A stretch of DNA of 64,000 nt from Marthasterias glacialis (GCA_911728455.2 OU452233.1:14141214-14205213), one strand, 5' to 3'; positions 11,793 through 24,753 are shown, numbered from the stretch's first letter. The notes: a model not told the origin generated them from the letters alone. Numbers and translations are program-made.

Positions 11793-12644
11793 TATCATGT
11801 TTACTTTTTTTGTGCCTGGTTCCTACCGTTCTTTCATGAGCAGAAATTCAAAAGAAAGCAATAATTTGTGCTTTTAACTGCACTACATGAAAGTGGGCAC
11901 AGGGCCAAAATTTCACAAAACAAATTTCCTAATTAAGCAACGAACGAGCAGGGCACCTGTCGTAGGAATACAATTTACATGACATTTTGGCTGGTAACCT
12001 GTCTCTGCTTTGAAGCAAAATAATCTTGTGCCTAACAAATCAAGACTGTTCAAGTTATCTTCAATAGCGTTCAAGAGGAAACTAGAGTCTGATGCTGCAT
12101 GTATTCATATTGTACATACATACAATACATAATGTTGTTTTTCAGAGCCATCACAACTCTTTGGAGATTTGTCTCAAAATGGAACAACTGTAGAGCCTTC
12201 ATTTGTCAATTTCAAGTCTTTCACTGACAGATCACTGGAAAAAACTGCTGATTTATCCTCCTTAATTAATTTGACAGTACTCTAGCCAGAAAATTATCCC
12301 TAATGCATGTCTTAAAAAGACATGCACTTTCCCGAGAGTTTTGTAATCAATTTCTTCAGGAATAATTACCTCGCGTGACAGACGGTTAGTTGATGAGTTG
12401 ATGAGCTGCAAAATGTGGCTGCCTGACGACACCATGTTCGGAAAACTAATTAAAGCAACTTCATTAACAAAAATTGCAGGGACTGTTTTTATGCCAGCTT
12501 CTGACTTTTAGTGTAACCAATGTTATCTGGCCATGAAAATAATGTTAACGCAGGAAAGTTGTTTGCATCGAAAAAGGTGATATTTAAAAAGCATTACTGT
12601 TTGCCACCCTTTTAGTAAATCTTCCATTTGTTTAGTTGTCTAAA

Positions 12645-13112
12645 AGACCGATCCATTAAGCCCTGCCTTTTATTACTAACACATTGACCAACCACAGCCT
12701 TGACAATGTCACTGAAAGTCTGACAAAAGTCCAACACGTTAAAATCCCATTCGAAAAGTAAACAAACCACCGCCATTGTTCTGACCCTCGACAGCACACA
12801 CAACTGTACTAACTTTTGTTTTATTTTTTTTTGTATTTCTGGTGGTGCGAATCCCACAGCAGTGGGCCCTGTACAGTTGTGTAAAAGTGGTTTAACAGTG
12901 TTCTTGTCTGCATTGTTCTTTGGACTCAAGGCACTGCTCAAAATGCCACAAAGCTAATTCCATACCGTTCACAAAAACCATGTACAGGTACGTGTGTGTA
13001 TCCGATATGCGTGTGTGGGCGCAACCGAACCTCTGCTGCGAGCGTGGCACGAAAGTCACACCCTGTGCTGTTGCTAGGCACGCGATAAGGTAGGGGCTCA
13101 ATGGATCGGTCT
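12645..13112. mobile_element. Long-terminal-repeat MITE (family E), copy 2
   Basis: 468 bases between AGACCGATCCATTAAGCCC and its inverted end GGGGCTCAATGGATCGGTCT. The inner part is longer than in copy 4 and gives chance frames on the minus strand. Confidence 0.65.
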
Positions 13113-14797
13113 ATTCTGAAAAAGACGGATTGCCAAGACTTAGGTAAACTAAGGGACACAACAATAGTTCAGTCTTGGTGCTTCAGAAAAGCACTTAATT
13201 AAATACAACTTTTGAATGTATCAGCGCATTGACCCTTGTTATGTAAACAAGGCCTTTTCACGTCATTTTGAGTCTAACTTCCACAAAGTCTAAGCAGAAA
13301 GTCTTAGCGAATTTGTTTGTGGATAAAATGCTTAACTCTGGGATATTTTTGTCATTGGATATTGGCAGTTCTGTTTGGGCTATAAAAAGATGTTAAGGTT
13401 TTTAGGGCAAAAATCAAACATAGAAAATGATTCATGAGGCTATGAAGTTCCAGGATGTGTAATCATTGAGTTAAAAACTATAATTTTTCGTTTTGTAATG
13501 AATAGACGCTTGCATATCGGCTTAATGTGCAATAAAAACAGTCATTTAAGAAAAGCACCCAGCACCAGACAACTGCTGAGGGTTATCACATGCCAAATCT
13601 ATTGAGAAAGTGTCTGTGATCCTTGCATGCAAATGCGGCTGGAGTTTGATTTTAGATTTTTCCTTTACTTTATAGGCTGAGCTCATTGTTTGTTTCCACA
13701 GATTTGACAAAGTGCTTCCAGAACAGTAAGATGATGCTCCATTTTATAGTTTATAAAATACCCCCAAAAGCAAAAGGAAAAAACTAGAGTAAGAAAGTGT
13801 AAGCGTATTTGTAAATTTAAACCATTCATCTCGCAAAAACTATTTTCCAATTCTTCACAAAAACTTCTGAAAGTAAAAAATTATTGATTTCAATTCAGTG
13901 TTTTTAACCGCTACCTTATTTTTTAAAATAATTTCCTTAGCAACCAATTTCCAGTCCATTAATCATCTTTTCAGTAGTTTTGTCACTCAATTTTTTGTAT
14001 CTCGTTTTTGAGTTGAACTGTTTGTAACGTCAAATTTAAGGAAAAGATATTTAAATTTGGCGCGCCAGACACAGTTAAAGTTTATTGTTTACATGAAGTC
14101 GACCTCTGTTGTCAAGGAATATTGCTGTAGCGCGGGAACCGCTATTGACTGAGCGGGTACCAGCGCGCTGGTGCACGATTCTGAACTAAATATTGCAGTG
14201 TCAATGGGAGCAGAACGTATGTGACTGGTGATCAGTCACCTTAGGGGGTCAGTTATTCCCTACCCTACGTGATATCCAGGAAGACGAGGCTTCTCAAATT
14301 GATGACCAATTATGCAATCACGCTAAATTTCTATCCCTAATAAAATATCAAAAATAACAGGATCAAGGAATTAGGGTCCATGATTGGTATTTGGTCACAC
14401 TTTGCCCATACATGCTTCGGGAATTTTATTTGCAATCAATTTCGTGTACATACACCTAGATGCATCAAAATTTCTGAGCAAGGAAATTTGAATTTTGGAC
14501 TGACTGGAAGGATTTGCGTAATTCAATCGCAGTTTTCATGGAATTAATTGGTTATAGGGCATAGATGTACATGTACATTTTTGACAAATTGCAAAGGTTA
14601 GTTTGATTAATATTATTGTAAATTTTTTTAAAATAAACATCTGACATTGAGAAAACATTACTTTACATTACATGTATATCAATTTAACATTACATGTAAT
14701 TCATGTGTTTAAATCTTGTCAGTTTATTTATACACTTTAAGAGCAAAGCTACTGTATAGGGCATATTAGCATATCGAGGCCAAAAAAACATTTATTT
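13113..14797. other. Non-coding stretch
   Basis: AT-rich, with a slightly CpG-richer patch near 14070-14180. No gene or clear repeat was recognised. Confidence 0.4.
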
Positions 14798-15261
14798 CAG
14801 TTGGGTAGGACATACACTAGATGGCTGGTTTACAATTCAGCATGTCAATTCTTATCAATGCTTGTTTATTTATTTATTTATTTTTTTTTAATTTATTATT
14901 TTTTTTTTAAAGACGAAATGGACCGTAACTCATCAGCTTTAAATGCTGTTGTCAAATTAAAATTGAAACATAAACCGATGGTTGATATAATTTGCAGAAA
15001 CTTTTAGTGTTTTGTTGCAGATTCCCCATATTGTTTACAGTCGGGTAGGACATACACTACATGTAGATGGCTGGTTTACAATTCAGCATGTCAATTCTTA
15101 TCAATGCTTGTTTTTTGGGGGGTTTTTTTTAAAGACGAAATGGACTGTAACTCATCAGCTTCAAATGCTGTTGTCAAATTAAAATTGAAACACAAACCGA
15201 TGGTTGATATAATTTGCAGAAACTTTTAGTGTTTTGTTGCAGATTCCCCATATTGTTTACA
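14798..15261 (+). repeat. Tandem duplication, two units of about 240 and 222 bp
   Basis: The unit runs from GGGTAGGACATACACTA to CCCCATATTGTTTACAG and repeats at 14800 and 15041. The copies differ in the T-rich centre and a few substitutions, so the duplication is fairly young. A third copy begins at 15262 but fades within about ten bases. Confidence 0.85.
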
Positions 15262-16109
15262 GTTGGGAAGATAAGGGGAAATACTTACGGGAATTGTGCC
15301 TGTGATGATACAAGCATGGAATTTGGCACACAGTAGGACTGTGTCATCATGAGGAGGATATTTGGCTACAAAACCATCACAGATAGATTTTTTATTTGAA
15401 AAAAGTATAGGTAGAATTAACAAGCGATTTCAGACTTTTCAAAATGGCTGCCATTGCTAATAAAATTCTACCTGTTATGATTTATCAAACCATATTATGC
15501 CCTAAAACGTAATGTGAAAAATAACACTTCACAGGACCTTAAAAACAAAAACTGGTACACAAACCCTGTATTATGACATTTTACTCAAAGTGCACTTTAA
15601 ATTTACACTTCTAAAAGCAAATTTCAATCCCCTTGATACATGTATGTGAGTAATCTAATAATGACCAACTTGAGGTGTTGTTCCACATTTAGAACAGAAT
15701 CTCAGTGATTGTGCACAAAATAAGATCATTACCGCATGTGTATGTATTTATAAAGGAGAGATGAGATTGATTTGGTGCGTCATTAGAGGCGCCATGCTTA
15801 AGCTTGTTAAGCCATGTAGTTTGGGTCTGTCTCATGGTCTCATGCAGTGAACAATTTACAAAACATGTACAAGGATTGACAGCCATGGGTCGAGAATCAA
15901 ATATTTATGATTATGTGATGGAATCAAGCAAATGGCCTGTCAGGAATCAATCCTGAGATGTCAGCATTAGGCAGTGGGATCAAAGGACATCGGTACACGC
16001 TGCAAGGTTTTTGCCTGATATTTTGAAAGTACACTGTGTATGGTCATGATGGTTGTCGAACTTTGCATTGAAATAAAAAATAGCAGGCCGGGTACTTCAT
16101 AAAGGCAAC
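15262..16109. other. Non-coding stretch
   Basis: No coding frame or recognised repeat. Confidence 0.4.
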
Positions 16110-16260
16110 AGACCGATCCATTAAGCCCCGCCTACCTTAGCAACTGCCTAGCAACACAGCACATTCTTGCCACGACTGCAGCGGTGATTAGGTTGCGGCC
16201 GCACACACCTGTACATGGTTTTCATGAACGGTATGAATTTAGTTTCAAGGCCTTTTAGGG
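16110..16260 (+). mobile_element. Long-terminal-repeat MITE (family E), copy 3, truncated
   Basis: Starts AGACCGATCCATTAAGCCCC and follows the reverse complement of the right half of copy 2 (CTAGCAACA, CCTGTACATGG, GAACGGTATG). It then breaks into the GCCTTGGTGC repeat. Confidence 0.55.
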
Positions 16261-16477
16261 TGCGCTGCCCATGGTAGTGAGGTTGCCATGCCCCTGTATT
16301 TGTCTTGGTGCCCCTTAAGATGTACAAATATAAAGCAGCCAAAACTGCTCATTTACAGCACAATTAAGCGTTTTATGTATCAACAGATGGCGACGTTGGA
16401 TGCCCTAGATCCAAATTCAAAATAGAGTGTCTTTTTAAGTCTGACATCCAGAAACCCCTGGCTAATTCCATACATGT

Positions 16478-16760
16478 TTATTATTTATTATTTATTATAT
16501 CTCTCTGGTAATGAAACCAAGGGACCCTCAAAAGTGACTTGCACTGTGACCCGTAGGCCTGAAGATACTTGTGTAGAGAAGATGTAGAAGAAATGTCAGT
16601 TTTAGATGTGGGAGGAAAACCCCAAATAAAGAATACCCACGCAATCAGGTAGGGACTGCAAACCCAATCCACATGCAAGGCTCCAGTCCGGGATTCAAAC
16701 CGGGGTCCACCGAGGTGAAAGGCAGGGAAAGAAACCACTGAGCCAACCTGAATGCCCAAA
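16478..16760 (-). mobile_element. tRNA-derived SINE, minus strand
   Basis: Reverse strand: a tRNA-like head near 16690-16755 (GTTGGCTCAGTGGTTTC, then CGGTTTGAATCCCGG as B box), a body, and an (ATT)n tail at 16478-16500. The tail-side block TCTGGTAATGAAACC is shared with 58790-58810. Confidence 0.55.
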
Positions 16761-17397
16761 AGGCTACACACATGGCTACTCACTATTGAGTGGCATTTGA
16801 ACAGATTGCTTAGTTCTTAGTCTGCAATGAAGCTATTTTTTGTTGAGCTGGAAGTTAATGCAACTAAGAAGTTTTCAAGCCAATGAAAACAAATTCCAAG
16901 AGAGTTTTTTTTTTGTTATAAATGTAGAATGGGCACATACATGCATACAATGTAGATCTCTTTTCACTTGTTCAGCCACATGTATTATTTTTACAATGAT
17001 TAAAGTCTTGTGGAAGTGTTAAAAAAATGTGGTGTAGTACCTGATGCCAGGAAATACCGTGGAATGCACCATAGGTCACTTTATTGTAAACAAGCAATTT
17101 GGAGGGGGAGGGGGCGTCTAGTGAGTTGAATGTACATTGTACATGGATACCACATTCACTCTGATGAACTTGTGACCAACCATAATTTGAATTTTGTTTT
17201 CAGTTGGCTGAGGGAATACATCGTAGGTCAGAAGATCAAGGTTGTAACTTATTGATCCTAGCATTACCAGCAGAGCACCCTGTTGCTGATAAACTATGGT
17301 GTAGAAAAACACAATTGGGTGAATTGAAAGTGTGTTCCGTGTAACTTGGGGACTGTGGAAAGTTTCAACATTATAAGGTCTTGCAGAGAATACCAGG

Positions 17398-17640
17398 TAC
17401 ATAATGATAATAATCACGTTTATATAGGGCTTCAGGCTGGCATTTCTAAGTGCTTAAACCAGGAATGACATACATTGTAAAGCTGAATCTTTAAGAGATA
17501 TTGGAATGAGTATAGAGGTAGTTGGACAAATATGCAGAAGGTAGGTTGTTCTATAGTGTTGGTGCTGCATCAGCGAAAACACATTGGCCACAGTGAGTGT
17601 ACGCTGAAGTACTTATGTACACTAGTTTACGGTGTGTCAT
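17398..17640 (-). mobile_element. Retroelement 3' fragment, minus strand
   Basis: TGATAATAATCACGTTTATA at its left edge looks like the reverse of a GCGCTATATAAAC-(ATT)n tail. The body has no frame. Confidence 0.3.
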
Positions 17641-17767
17641 TTAATAGAGTTTCATTGGTTTGGATACATTGAGCTCAGAACTTATCTATCTCGGAGGCAA
17701 TAATGGAAGCAGTTACCTCCATATTAAAGTCATTGCCTTGGTGCCCTTTGAAATATTAAAATAAAGC

Positions 17768-18370
17768 TTAATGTCTGTCATGTATGCATGAAAATATTTT
17801 CTGAGCCAGCCAACGGGCAACGTTTAAACACGCCATTGTATAAAATCAGAATACTGGAACAAAGGTTTCACTACTGAGCGTACATAGAGCATGCTCACGC
17901 CATATAATGCTTCTTAAATATTCCAGCTGGTTTTCGACCATTATGTGGGGTTTACTGTGTAATCCCCGATTCCAGAACTTTGTCCTTTTGTTCCAAGAAG
18001 AGGATTACGAGACATCAAGAGGCTTCCACTGTTGTTTGTTCATTGTATTTTGACTCAATGGAGGCAGTTAGAGTGAACCAGGGATCCAGCCTTGGTTCCG
18101 GGTTTAATACCAATGCTATGCAGTAGCCTACAGCCAAGGTTTTGCAGTTCACGGTACACATACATGTATCTGACATTTTCTCGATAGAGAAAACAAAAAT
18201 CCTGGTGCTTTAAAGAAAATCTTTGTTCTCTTGCCTTTGTCAAGTCAAGGTTTCTTTATGCCAGCTCGGTACTCTCAAAGAAAAATGATACCGGCAATTC
18301 CAATAAAATAATCTTGTCAGGCTAGATGGGAAAAAATGAAGAAAAAAAATTCTGGCAGCAACTGGTTAAG
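17768..18370 (+). mobile_element. piggyBac-like MITE, copy C
   Basis: Same order of blocks as copy A (CTGAGCCAGCCAACGGGCAA, GGATTACGAGACATCAAGAG, AAAGAAAAATGATACCGGCA) and ends in AACTGGTTAA. The first end is shortened after TTAA. Confidence 0.55.
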
Positions 18371-18778
18371 AGTATAAAATATTACCTCATCCCAAAAGGC
18401 ACTCTACATTTTATGATTGAAGTTCAAGGCCTGGGTTTACTGATGTTGTTGTCATTCATTTTAAAATACACATCATGGGAGTGAAAAATGGCATTTTGTA
18501 AATATCTCATCCTGTTTGGATCACCGATTTAGTTATGAACCTGATTAACCATTTCCGTTCTTACATTGTATAGTATACAGTACATGTACATGTACATGTA
18601 CATAGTTGTTTGCTGTGTAACAAATAAAACTACAGAAGTTTAAAGGTCAGGGTTGGGTTGATCAAAAAAGTCTTTTATAATTTTATTTATTATTTTTTCT
18701 GTATGATATATCCATTTGAAATAATTGCATACATGTGTATGTACAAGAAAAATTACTTCTAACTTTCATTATACAGAT

Positions 18779-19400
18779 ATTCCAACCTTCCGATGCCAGA
18801 ATCCGGGAGGTCTCCCTTGCGACCAAATTCGCCAGACGTCATCATCACGATAATCTTTGTTGCACCGTGCGCGATGCATTGATAATCGTTGAACACCGCC
18901 AGCGACAAGTTGCAATCTTGATGCCTCAGTGATCGCGCATCAAGTTTTCAGCCGCGCGACCATCGCACAGCCAAATAGAAGCCATCTGCGGTGGTGCATA
19001 GATAATACAGAATAAAAGATTTCATATCTACACGGTGGTGTTACGTTGGCGTGCACAGGTGCTTAAAGAGCACAGACAACCTGACTGCACCCGAGCGTGG
19101 CACCACCGCAAAACCGGCCACGATTGGGGGGGGGGTTTGTACATCAAAATTGCCATTCTTCAAAAAAATGGTCCACATATTTGAAACTAAATAAAAAGAT
19201 TCCCATTGCAAATTATTACTATGACAATTATGGTGAATGTTTACACTACAGAACAATCCTATAATTTTCTTGTGTTGTTGTCGGAACACTTTCTAATGAT
19301 TTTTTTTTTTAAGATTCCGGGAGTTTTTCGACCGATCCGGGAGACCGGGAGTTTACACTCAAAAACGGGAGACTCCCGGAAGATCCGGGAAGGTTGGAAT
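18779..19400. mobile_element. 622-bp inverted-repeat element, ATTCCAACCTTCC ends
   Basis: Perfect 13-base ends ATTCCAACCTTCC and GGAAGGTTGGAAT enclose GGGAG/CCGGGAG-rich subterminal blocks. There is no transposase frame. The left half contains GCGCGACCATCG, close to part of the next element at 19509. Confidence 0.55.
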
Positions 19401-19508
19401 TACTGAGTATATTCAAGCTAGGTTTGTCACTTGTCCAGTGACTATATAGCCAGCAGGACCAGTGTACGTACGTTTGTATGTGTGTGAGTACAATGTTCTT
19501 ATACATGT

Positions 19509-19662
19509 AAGGCTGGTTTATAGTCGGTGGCACGATGGTGGCACGACGCAGTTTATATTGTCAATTGCGCTGACGCCTCAGCGACCATAGACTGCAATGA
19601 AAAGGCTCAGCGTCTAGCGATCACAGCGTCGGACGACTATCATCGCGCGACCAAACCAGCTT
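19509..19662. mobile_element. MITE with AAGGCTGGTTT ends
   Basis: Starts AAGGCTGGTTTATAGTCGG and ends GACCAAACCAGCTT, inverted. CpG-rich inside, no frame. Confidence 0.5.
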
Positions 19663-19841
19663 GTACATGTACATCCAGTACTTCAATGGAGCTACATGTA
19701 CATGTATGTACTACATTTACATGTAGGTTCAGTCCATTTGCATTTTCTCAGCACATTACGCTACAATGTAAGGACATTTCAGAATTTAGAGGCTGCAGCT
19801 GGATCACCACAGTATTATGTATTGAAGCATAGGCTGTCTTT

Positions 19842-19884
19842 AGCAACAGCAACAGCCGCAGCCGCAGCTGCAGCCGCAGCAGCC
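19842..19884 (+). repeat. GCA/GCC triplet repeat
   Basis: Imperfect CAGCCG / GCAGCC triplets. The alanine-rich frame across it has no other coding sign. Confidence 0.7.
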
Positions 19885-19906
19885 CATTTGGACACCGCCT
19901 TATTTT

Positions 19907-20104
19907 GGGCCCAATTTCATGAAAGCTGTCAAACAGAAAATATTACTAAGCAAATTATTTTAATGAAGTAAGCAAAATAATGATGGGGTACCAGTCATAC
20001 AAATAAATGAATGACATGGCAATTTGGCTGTTTCTGCTTAGCAACAGTGCACTGTTTTCTGCTAAGTACATTTGTGTACCTACCAGCTTTATGAAATTGG
20101 GCCC
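19907..20104. repeat. Fold-back MITE, GGGCCCAATTTCAT family, copy 2
   Basis: 198 bases between GGGCCCAATTTCATGAAAGC and its inverted end TTTATGAAATTGGGCCC. The best-kept copy of this family in the window. Confidence 0.65.
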
Positions 20105-20654
20105 TCTTTGTAGTTAAAAGTACCATGTGTTTCCAGTTAAGCCGATGGTTGTTTACTCCTACACTTCCCTTCAGCATCAAACCTAAAAATAAACTTGATT
20201 ACTCTCATTTATAGTAACAATGTTTCATGTGTGATCATTCCCAACTGGAAGGAAATAGCATTTCTGCGCCAAGGCTGCTGATGGGGCTGATGATTGGGCT
20301 GATGATTGGGCTTAATTGGATTAGTTTACTAGACATTTTGCCAGAGGGGATTAGACTGTATTTAGATGTTGACCATGTTTACAGCTGCTGACAAACATCT
20401 TTAAATAAATGTTAAAGAATATTATTTGTGCTGTACCTTGTTTGTATGTACATGTACATGTATTTCATAAACACTGCATACTCAGTATTTTCCTGAGTCC
20501 TGTGAAAAAAACCAAAAAAAAAACAACAACATTGGTGTAGGGTAAAGCACACCATAGGCCTACATGTACATGTAGTAGTCTTTTCCGCCGATGCAAATAA
20601 TGTTATAAATCGTTGCAGTACCTGCTGCTAATAGGATTCAAACTGGCCTCTACC

Positions 20655-20840
20655 TACCGGGCAAGCTCGGTGGTCTAGTGGTATGACATCTGCTCTAGAA
20701 TGGCTAAGGTTGTGGGTTCGAATCCCACCTGGGTAATATGCCCATGGTTTTTTTTTGTCCATAAGACTCAGGAAAGTTCTGGGTATACTAGTGCTCGATG
20801 CACAATGTGTTTCAAGCATCGGTGTAGAGTACATGTAAAA
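20655..20840 (+). mobile_element. tRNA-derived SINE
   Basis: The head carries A box TGGTCTAGTGGTA and B box GGGTTCGAATCCCACC, followed by a T-rich spacer and GACTCAGGAAAGTTCTGGG. Relatives: 28262-28420 (+) and about 49205-49272 (-). Confidence 0.55.
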
Positions 20841-22570
20841 CACAAATAATAGACAAACAGATCTTGTTTTTCCTTTATTGAAATGAAATGGACCAAATTT
20901 AGGCTTGTGGAGGAAAAATGATGTGGCTCCTTTTTTCTTTTGATACCATCAAAGTTTGTTTTCATTCTATAAATTGCATACAGGCATACTTATATGACTG
21001 GGAACATGACCAATGCGGTGGTCATCGGTAGCATACATTTAGAGAGGTCTTTAGTGTGGGCTTTTATATCCCTCTAAGGGGGTCATGCAGATATTTAAAA
21101 ATTGACTTCTTTTCAAAATTGTGTGTGGGTGGGTTGGTTAAAGGAAACAACTGAAAAATCTAAATTTTATTTTCAACTTAAATAAACCTTGTCATGGTAG
21201 ACAGTTTACCTCGTCTTGACAGTCCACCTTGTTCTAGCCGTAGATGATGGAAAAAAATGTACATGCTGGACGGGAAAAATTGAAAGATCACCAGCGGGAA
21301 CTGGTTAATTATTCTTGTTGTTCAGTGTTTCCCTGACATGTCACACAAATGGACCCCATTACTGTGGAAATGCCCAAACCTGGAAGCCTGGAAAAGCCTT
21401 TGAGAAGTCCTGAGCTGGGAGAACAGTGATCTAAAACATCTGCTTCATTGGAGGCATCTCTGGCCTCCAGTATCTAGGATGTATTAGATATGAGGCAATA
21501 TAATTTTTAAGTTGGTGTGGGTGGATCAAAACAGTTTTGAAACAAAATCGAAATTTGTCAACACTGGTTTAGTATTCTTAAAGACCCCTTATGTGGGAAA
21601 CCCTGATAGCAAGTGAGATATTGGAAAAAGTGTAAGAATGATGGAGTCTGTCACTGAAATGTCTCAATGTACCTGTGTACATGTAAAAGTAGTGAAGCTG
21701 GCTACCTTAAGGTTGAATGAACAGGAAAAACAATGGTAGAAAAAAATACAGCTACAGTACATGCTTGAACAGTATTGTACTCGCCTGAATAGACTACCAT
21801 AGGAAATTCACACAAATAAGCACAAACATTGGAATGAACTGTGAAAAGGCCCAGAATATCTCAAGTCAGTTATTTTTTGCATGTGTTCATTGTATACACG
21901 GATCTCTTCCTGAATTGGAACATGGGCCCTTGGATTTTCTCTCTCAATTTCCTGAAGGGAAAGACAAGTCAAGGTTTTTTGCTCACACCATGTACATGTG
22001 TGACCATGTGTCAAGCTATTAAACACTTCTCCCTGTGACTGTACCCATTCAGGCCATTCAGGGTGTATTCTATTACTCAAGTACATGGACATGTATACAA
22101 ATGATGGCCGTGTTTCAGCTCATTGCACACCTTTGTGCATGCACAGCTGCTATTAAAAAGGGATGTAAGGTAATTTCAGTGTTGTGATGTGCTCATTTTT
22201 CAAGAGTCCATATGAAAGTGTAAAAAATGTTACAGGTGTCTTACCTTTTGTTATAGTGGTATCTTGTGTCATTTTATTTGATCTATCAGGAGTCTTCAGA
22301 GCAATTTGAAACATAGGTCATTGGATGCTAACAATAAATGGGTCTGCACAATATTCCAGACAGGAACTTTTTCGTCAGTCATAAAAAAAGGTTAAACTCT
22401 ACAACATTTTGATTGAATAACAAAACTTTTCCCTACACAAATGTACAGACCCATATATTTGAAATGTGACGTCATTGGATGTTTTCGGAAGTTGAATATC
22501 GCACTGAAAGGGTATTAAATCCAATGGCATTTTATACTGTTTTAATAAGGGAATAAAAGAGTGGTGAAGA
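20841..22570. other. Non-coding stretch
   Basis: Only a short end of the TTAA MITE (GGGAACTGGTTAA near 21295) was recognised. No gene. Confidence 0.35.
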
Positions 22571-22684
22571 GGTCTTAATCAGTCATTTAAAACCGTCAGT
22601 GTCGCTGCCCGTGTAATATAATGTGGAGTATGCCTTCATCACATGGCCGCGACACTGTAAGGTTTTAAATGGCTGATTAAGACC
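22571..22684. repeat. 114-bp fold-back element
   Basis: Arms GGTCTTAATCAGTCATTTAA and TTAAATGGCTGATTAAGACC are almost perfectly inverted over about 40 bases around a short loop. Confidence 0.7.
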
Positions 22685-23572
22685 GAGTTGCCCTTTCTTT
22701 TGTTCCCATTCATAACATGCCCTTTTATTGTTAAAAAATAAAATGCCTAATAAAATTAGACAACGACACAATAAACCTTGCTGACTTTTGCTGTACGTCT
22801 AATACATTGGGAGCCCAGCTTTGCAATATGGGTCTATTTGGATCACGTCTCTTCATATACGTTTTTTAGTGTTAGAGTATCAAAGCAGGAAACCAGACTA
22901 ATATAGCCGGTCTTAAACAGCCCTGTCCAGCCATGTCTTTATGAGCCGATTAATACCAGGTAAACATGGGCATGTGACCACCTTTCAACCAATAGGAATT
23001 TCTTAACTGTCTTGGGTATTTATAAATGTGAGTTATACAAGTCTTTTGATATATTTTTCCAATGTCATAAGGACTCTACATGTATATCTATTGGAAAATA
23101 AATGCATCACAAAACTAAATTTGTCCTTAAAAGTTAAAGCCCCTCTTCCAGCAAAAATAAAAAACAAACGACTGAGCAAATGAGTACAAAACATTGCTAG
23201 GCTTACCAGAAAAAAAAGTTACAAGACAAAATGTAGTGTCATGTGTGAAGTCTGTGACCTTTTTCTGCTTATTTTTCCCAAAATAGAAAATTGATACCCA
23301 ATATTTTCATCTCTGTGGAATTTGGTTTGAACTTTTTCATTGATTGGTGCACAAAGCTGCACAGAATACTAAGTGTTGGATTGTTCAAATGAGTATCCAC
23401 AAAACCACTGACTAAAGTCCCCTTTTCACACTACAGAGCCAATTTTCAGGAAATAAGAATTTTAACCCCGACGCCAACCCACGTTCATTTCACACTTGAT
23501 GCAATTTTCCTGGGGAAAATGAGCACTCGGTATGCTAACCCCAGGGTTACATGTATCTCACTTAACTTCTCA
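22685..23572. other. Non-coding stretch
   Basis: AT-rich. No gene or recognised repeat. Confidence 0.35.
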
Positions 23573-23997
23573 GTGGCGTGTCTTAGCCGAGTGGATAAGA
23601 ACATCAGACTCAAGCTCTGGTGTTTCTGATCAGCAGAGTGTGGGTTTGAGTCCCGGTCGTGACACTTGTGTCCTTAAGCAAGACACTTAACCATTATTGC
23701 TTCGTACTTCGGATGGGACGTAAAGATCTTGGTCCCATGTGTTGTGTAATGCATGTAAAAGAACCCAGTGACACTTATTGCAAAGAGAAGGGGTTCGCCC
23801 CGTTGTTCCTGGTTTGATCGGCTGCAGATTGTGCCACAGCACCTTGTGAACCATTACATGGTGGTATGTAAAGGAACAGGTCTCATACCTCAAAAACATA
23901 ACTCGCCATACCTTGCAGGAAAAAAATACTGAGCGCTCGGAGACGCCTATAGCATGTGATAAAGCGCTATATAAAAACTGTGTATTATCATTATTAA
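23573..23997 (+). mobile_element. Near full-length SINE with a tRNA-Leu(CAA)-like head
   Basis: The head has A box TTAGCCGAGTGG, an anticodon arm CAGA-CTCAAGC-TCTG (anticodon CAA), a long variable arm, and B box GGGTTTGAGTCCCG. The body includes GTAAAAGAACCCAG and GGGGTTCGCCCC. The end is AAAGCGCTATATAAA plus TATTATCATTATTAA, a LINE-type tail. Relatives: 43270-43565 and 58755-59095. Confidence 0.7.
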
Positions 23998-24227
23998 CCC
24001 TATTTGAGCTGGGGTAGCCATTTTGGCGGGAAATTTCCATTTACCAGGAGTTTGTCCGGGGGTTTTCAATTGTGAAAAGGTCAACCAAGTTTTCCAGGAA
24101 TTGCCCAGTTTTCAGTTGTGAAAAGGTCAACCAAATTTTCCTGGAATTTCCCGGTTTTCAAGTGTGAAAAGGTCAACTAAATTTTCCTGGAATTTCGGGG
24201 AAATACTTGTAGTGTGAAACAGGCTTT

Positions 24228-24365
24228 TGTCGGTCATGTAACTTTTCAGCTGATCAGCTGATATCCTATGGTTTTTTTTTTTTACTTTCATAGAAAACTG
24301 AAAATCACTGTGCAAAGTAAAGTGTGGTGTTTTATTTCCTCTGTTCGGCAAATTTTACAAAGTTG
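24228..24365 (+). repeat. ACTTTTCAGC repeat, copy 1
   Basis: About 130 bases: AACTTTTCAGCTGATCAGCT, a T-rich run, ATAGAAAACTGAAAAT, then TGCAAAGT and TATTTCCTC. Same-strand relatives at about 50208-50330, 56325-56460 and 60474-60600 lie inside helicase introns. Family not named. Confidence 0.4.
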
Positions 24366-24753
24366 TTTTTCTTCTATGTACATGTACACAGTGCATACAT
24401 GTACATGTACATAACAACCATGGGTGAGATGACACTTGATCTGCTGGACTTGATTCATAATACAGGTTCCAGTGCCTGGTGGCCAACAACTTTCTGGACT
24501 CACGCCAGCAGTTCAGTATGATATGTTTTTTAGCCCAACCACATGCACAACATCTCAAGGCCTGGAATTTGCCACAGAGGCCACAGGAGCAACATGGTTT
24601 TGTCATTGTAAATCTTGGTTCAAATTGGAGAAGCATTCAGGCCTTTTGTTATAATTTTATTCATTATTTATTCATTGAGCTTACATGTGTTTATTTTAAC
24701 TGAGTATTGATGAGACTTTAAAAGATTGTCTTTTTTATGTTTTCGTCCTACAG

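Noticed and set aside
12612-13159. Three overlapping minus-strand frames of 69-109 codons
   Set aside because: They fall inside MITE family E copy 2 and overlap each other. No family resemblance.
19696-19971. Alanine-rich 91-codon frame
   Set aside because: Created by the GCA/GCC triplet repeat and running into a fold-back MITE.
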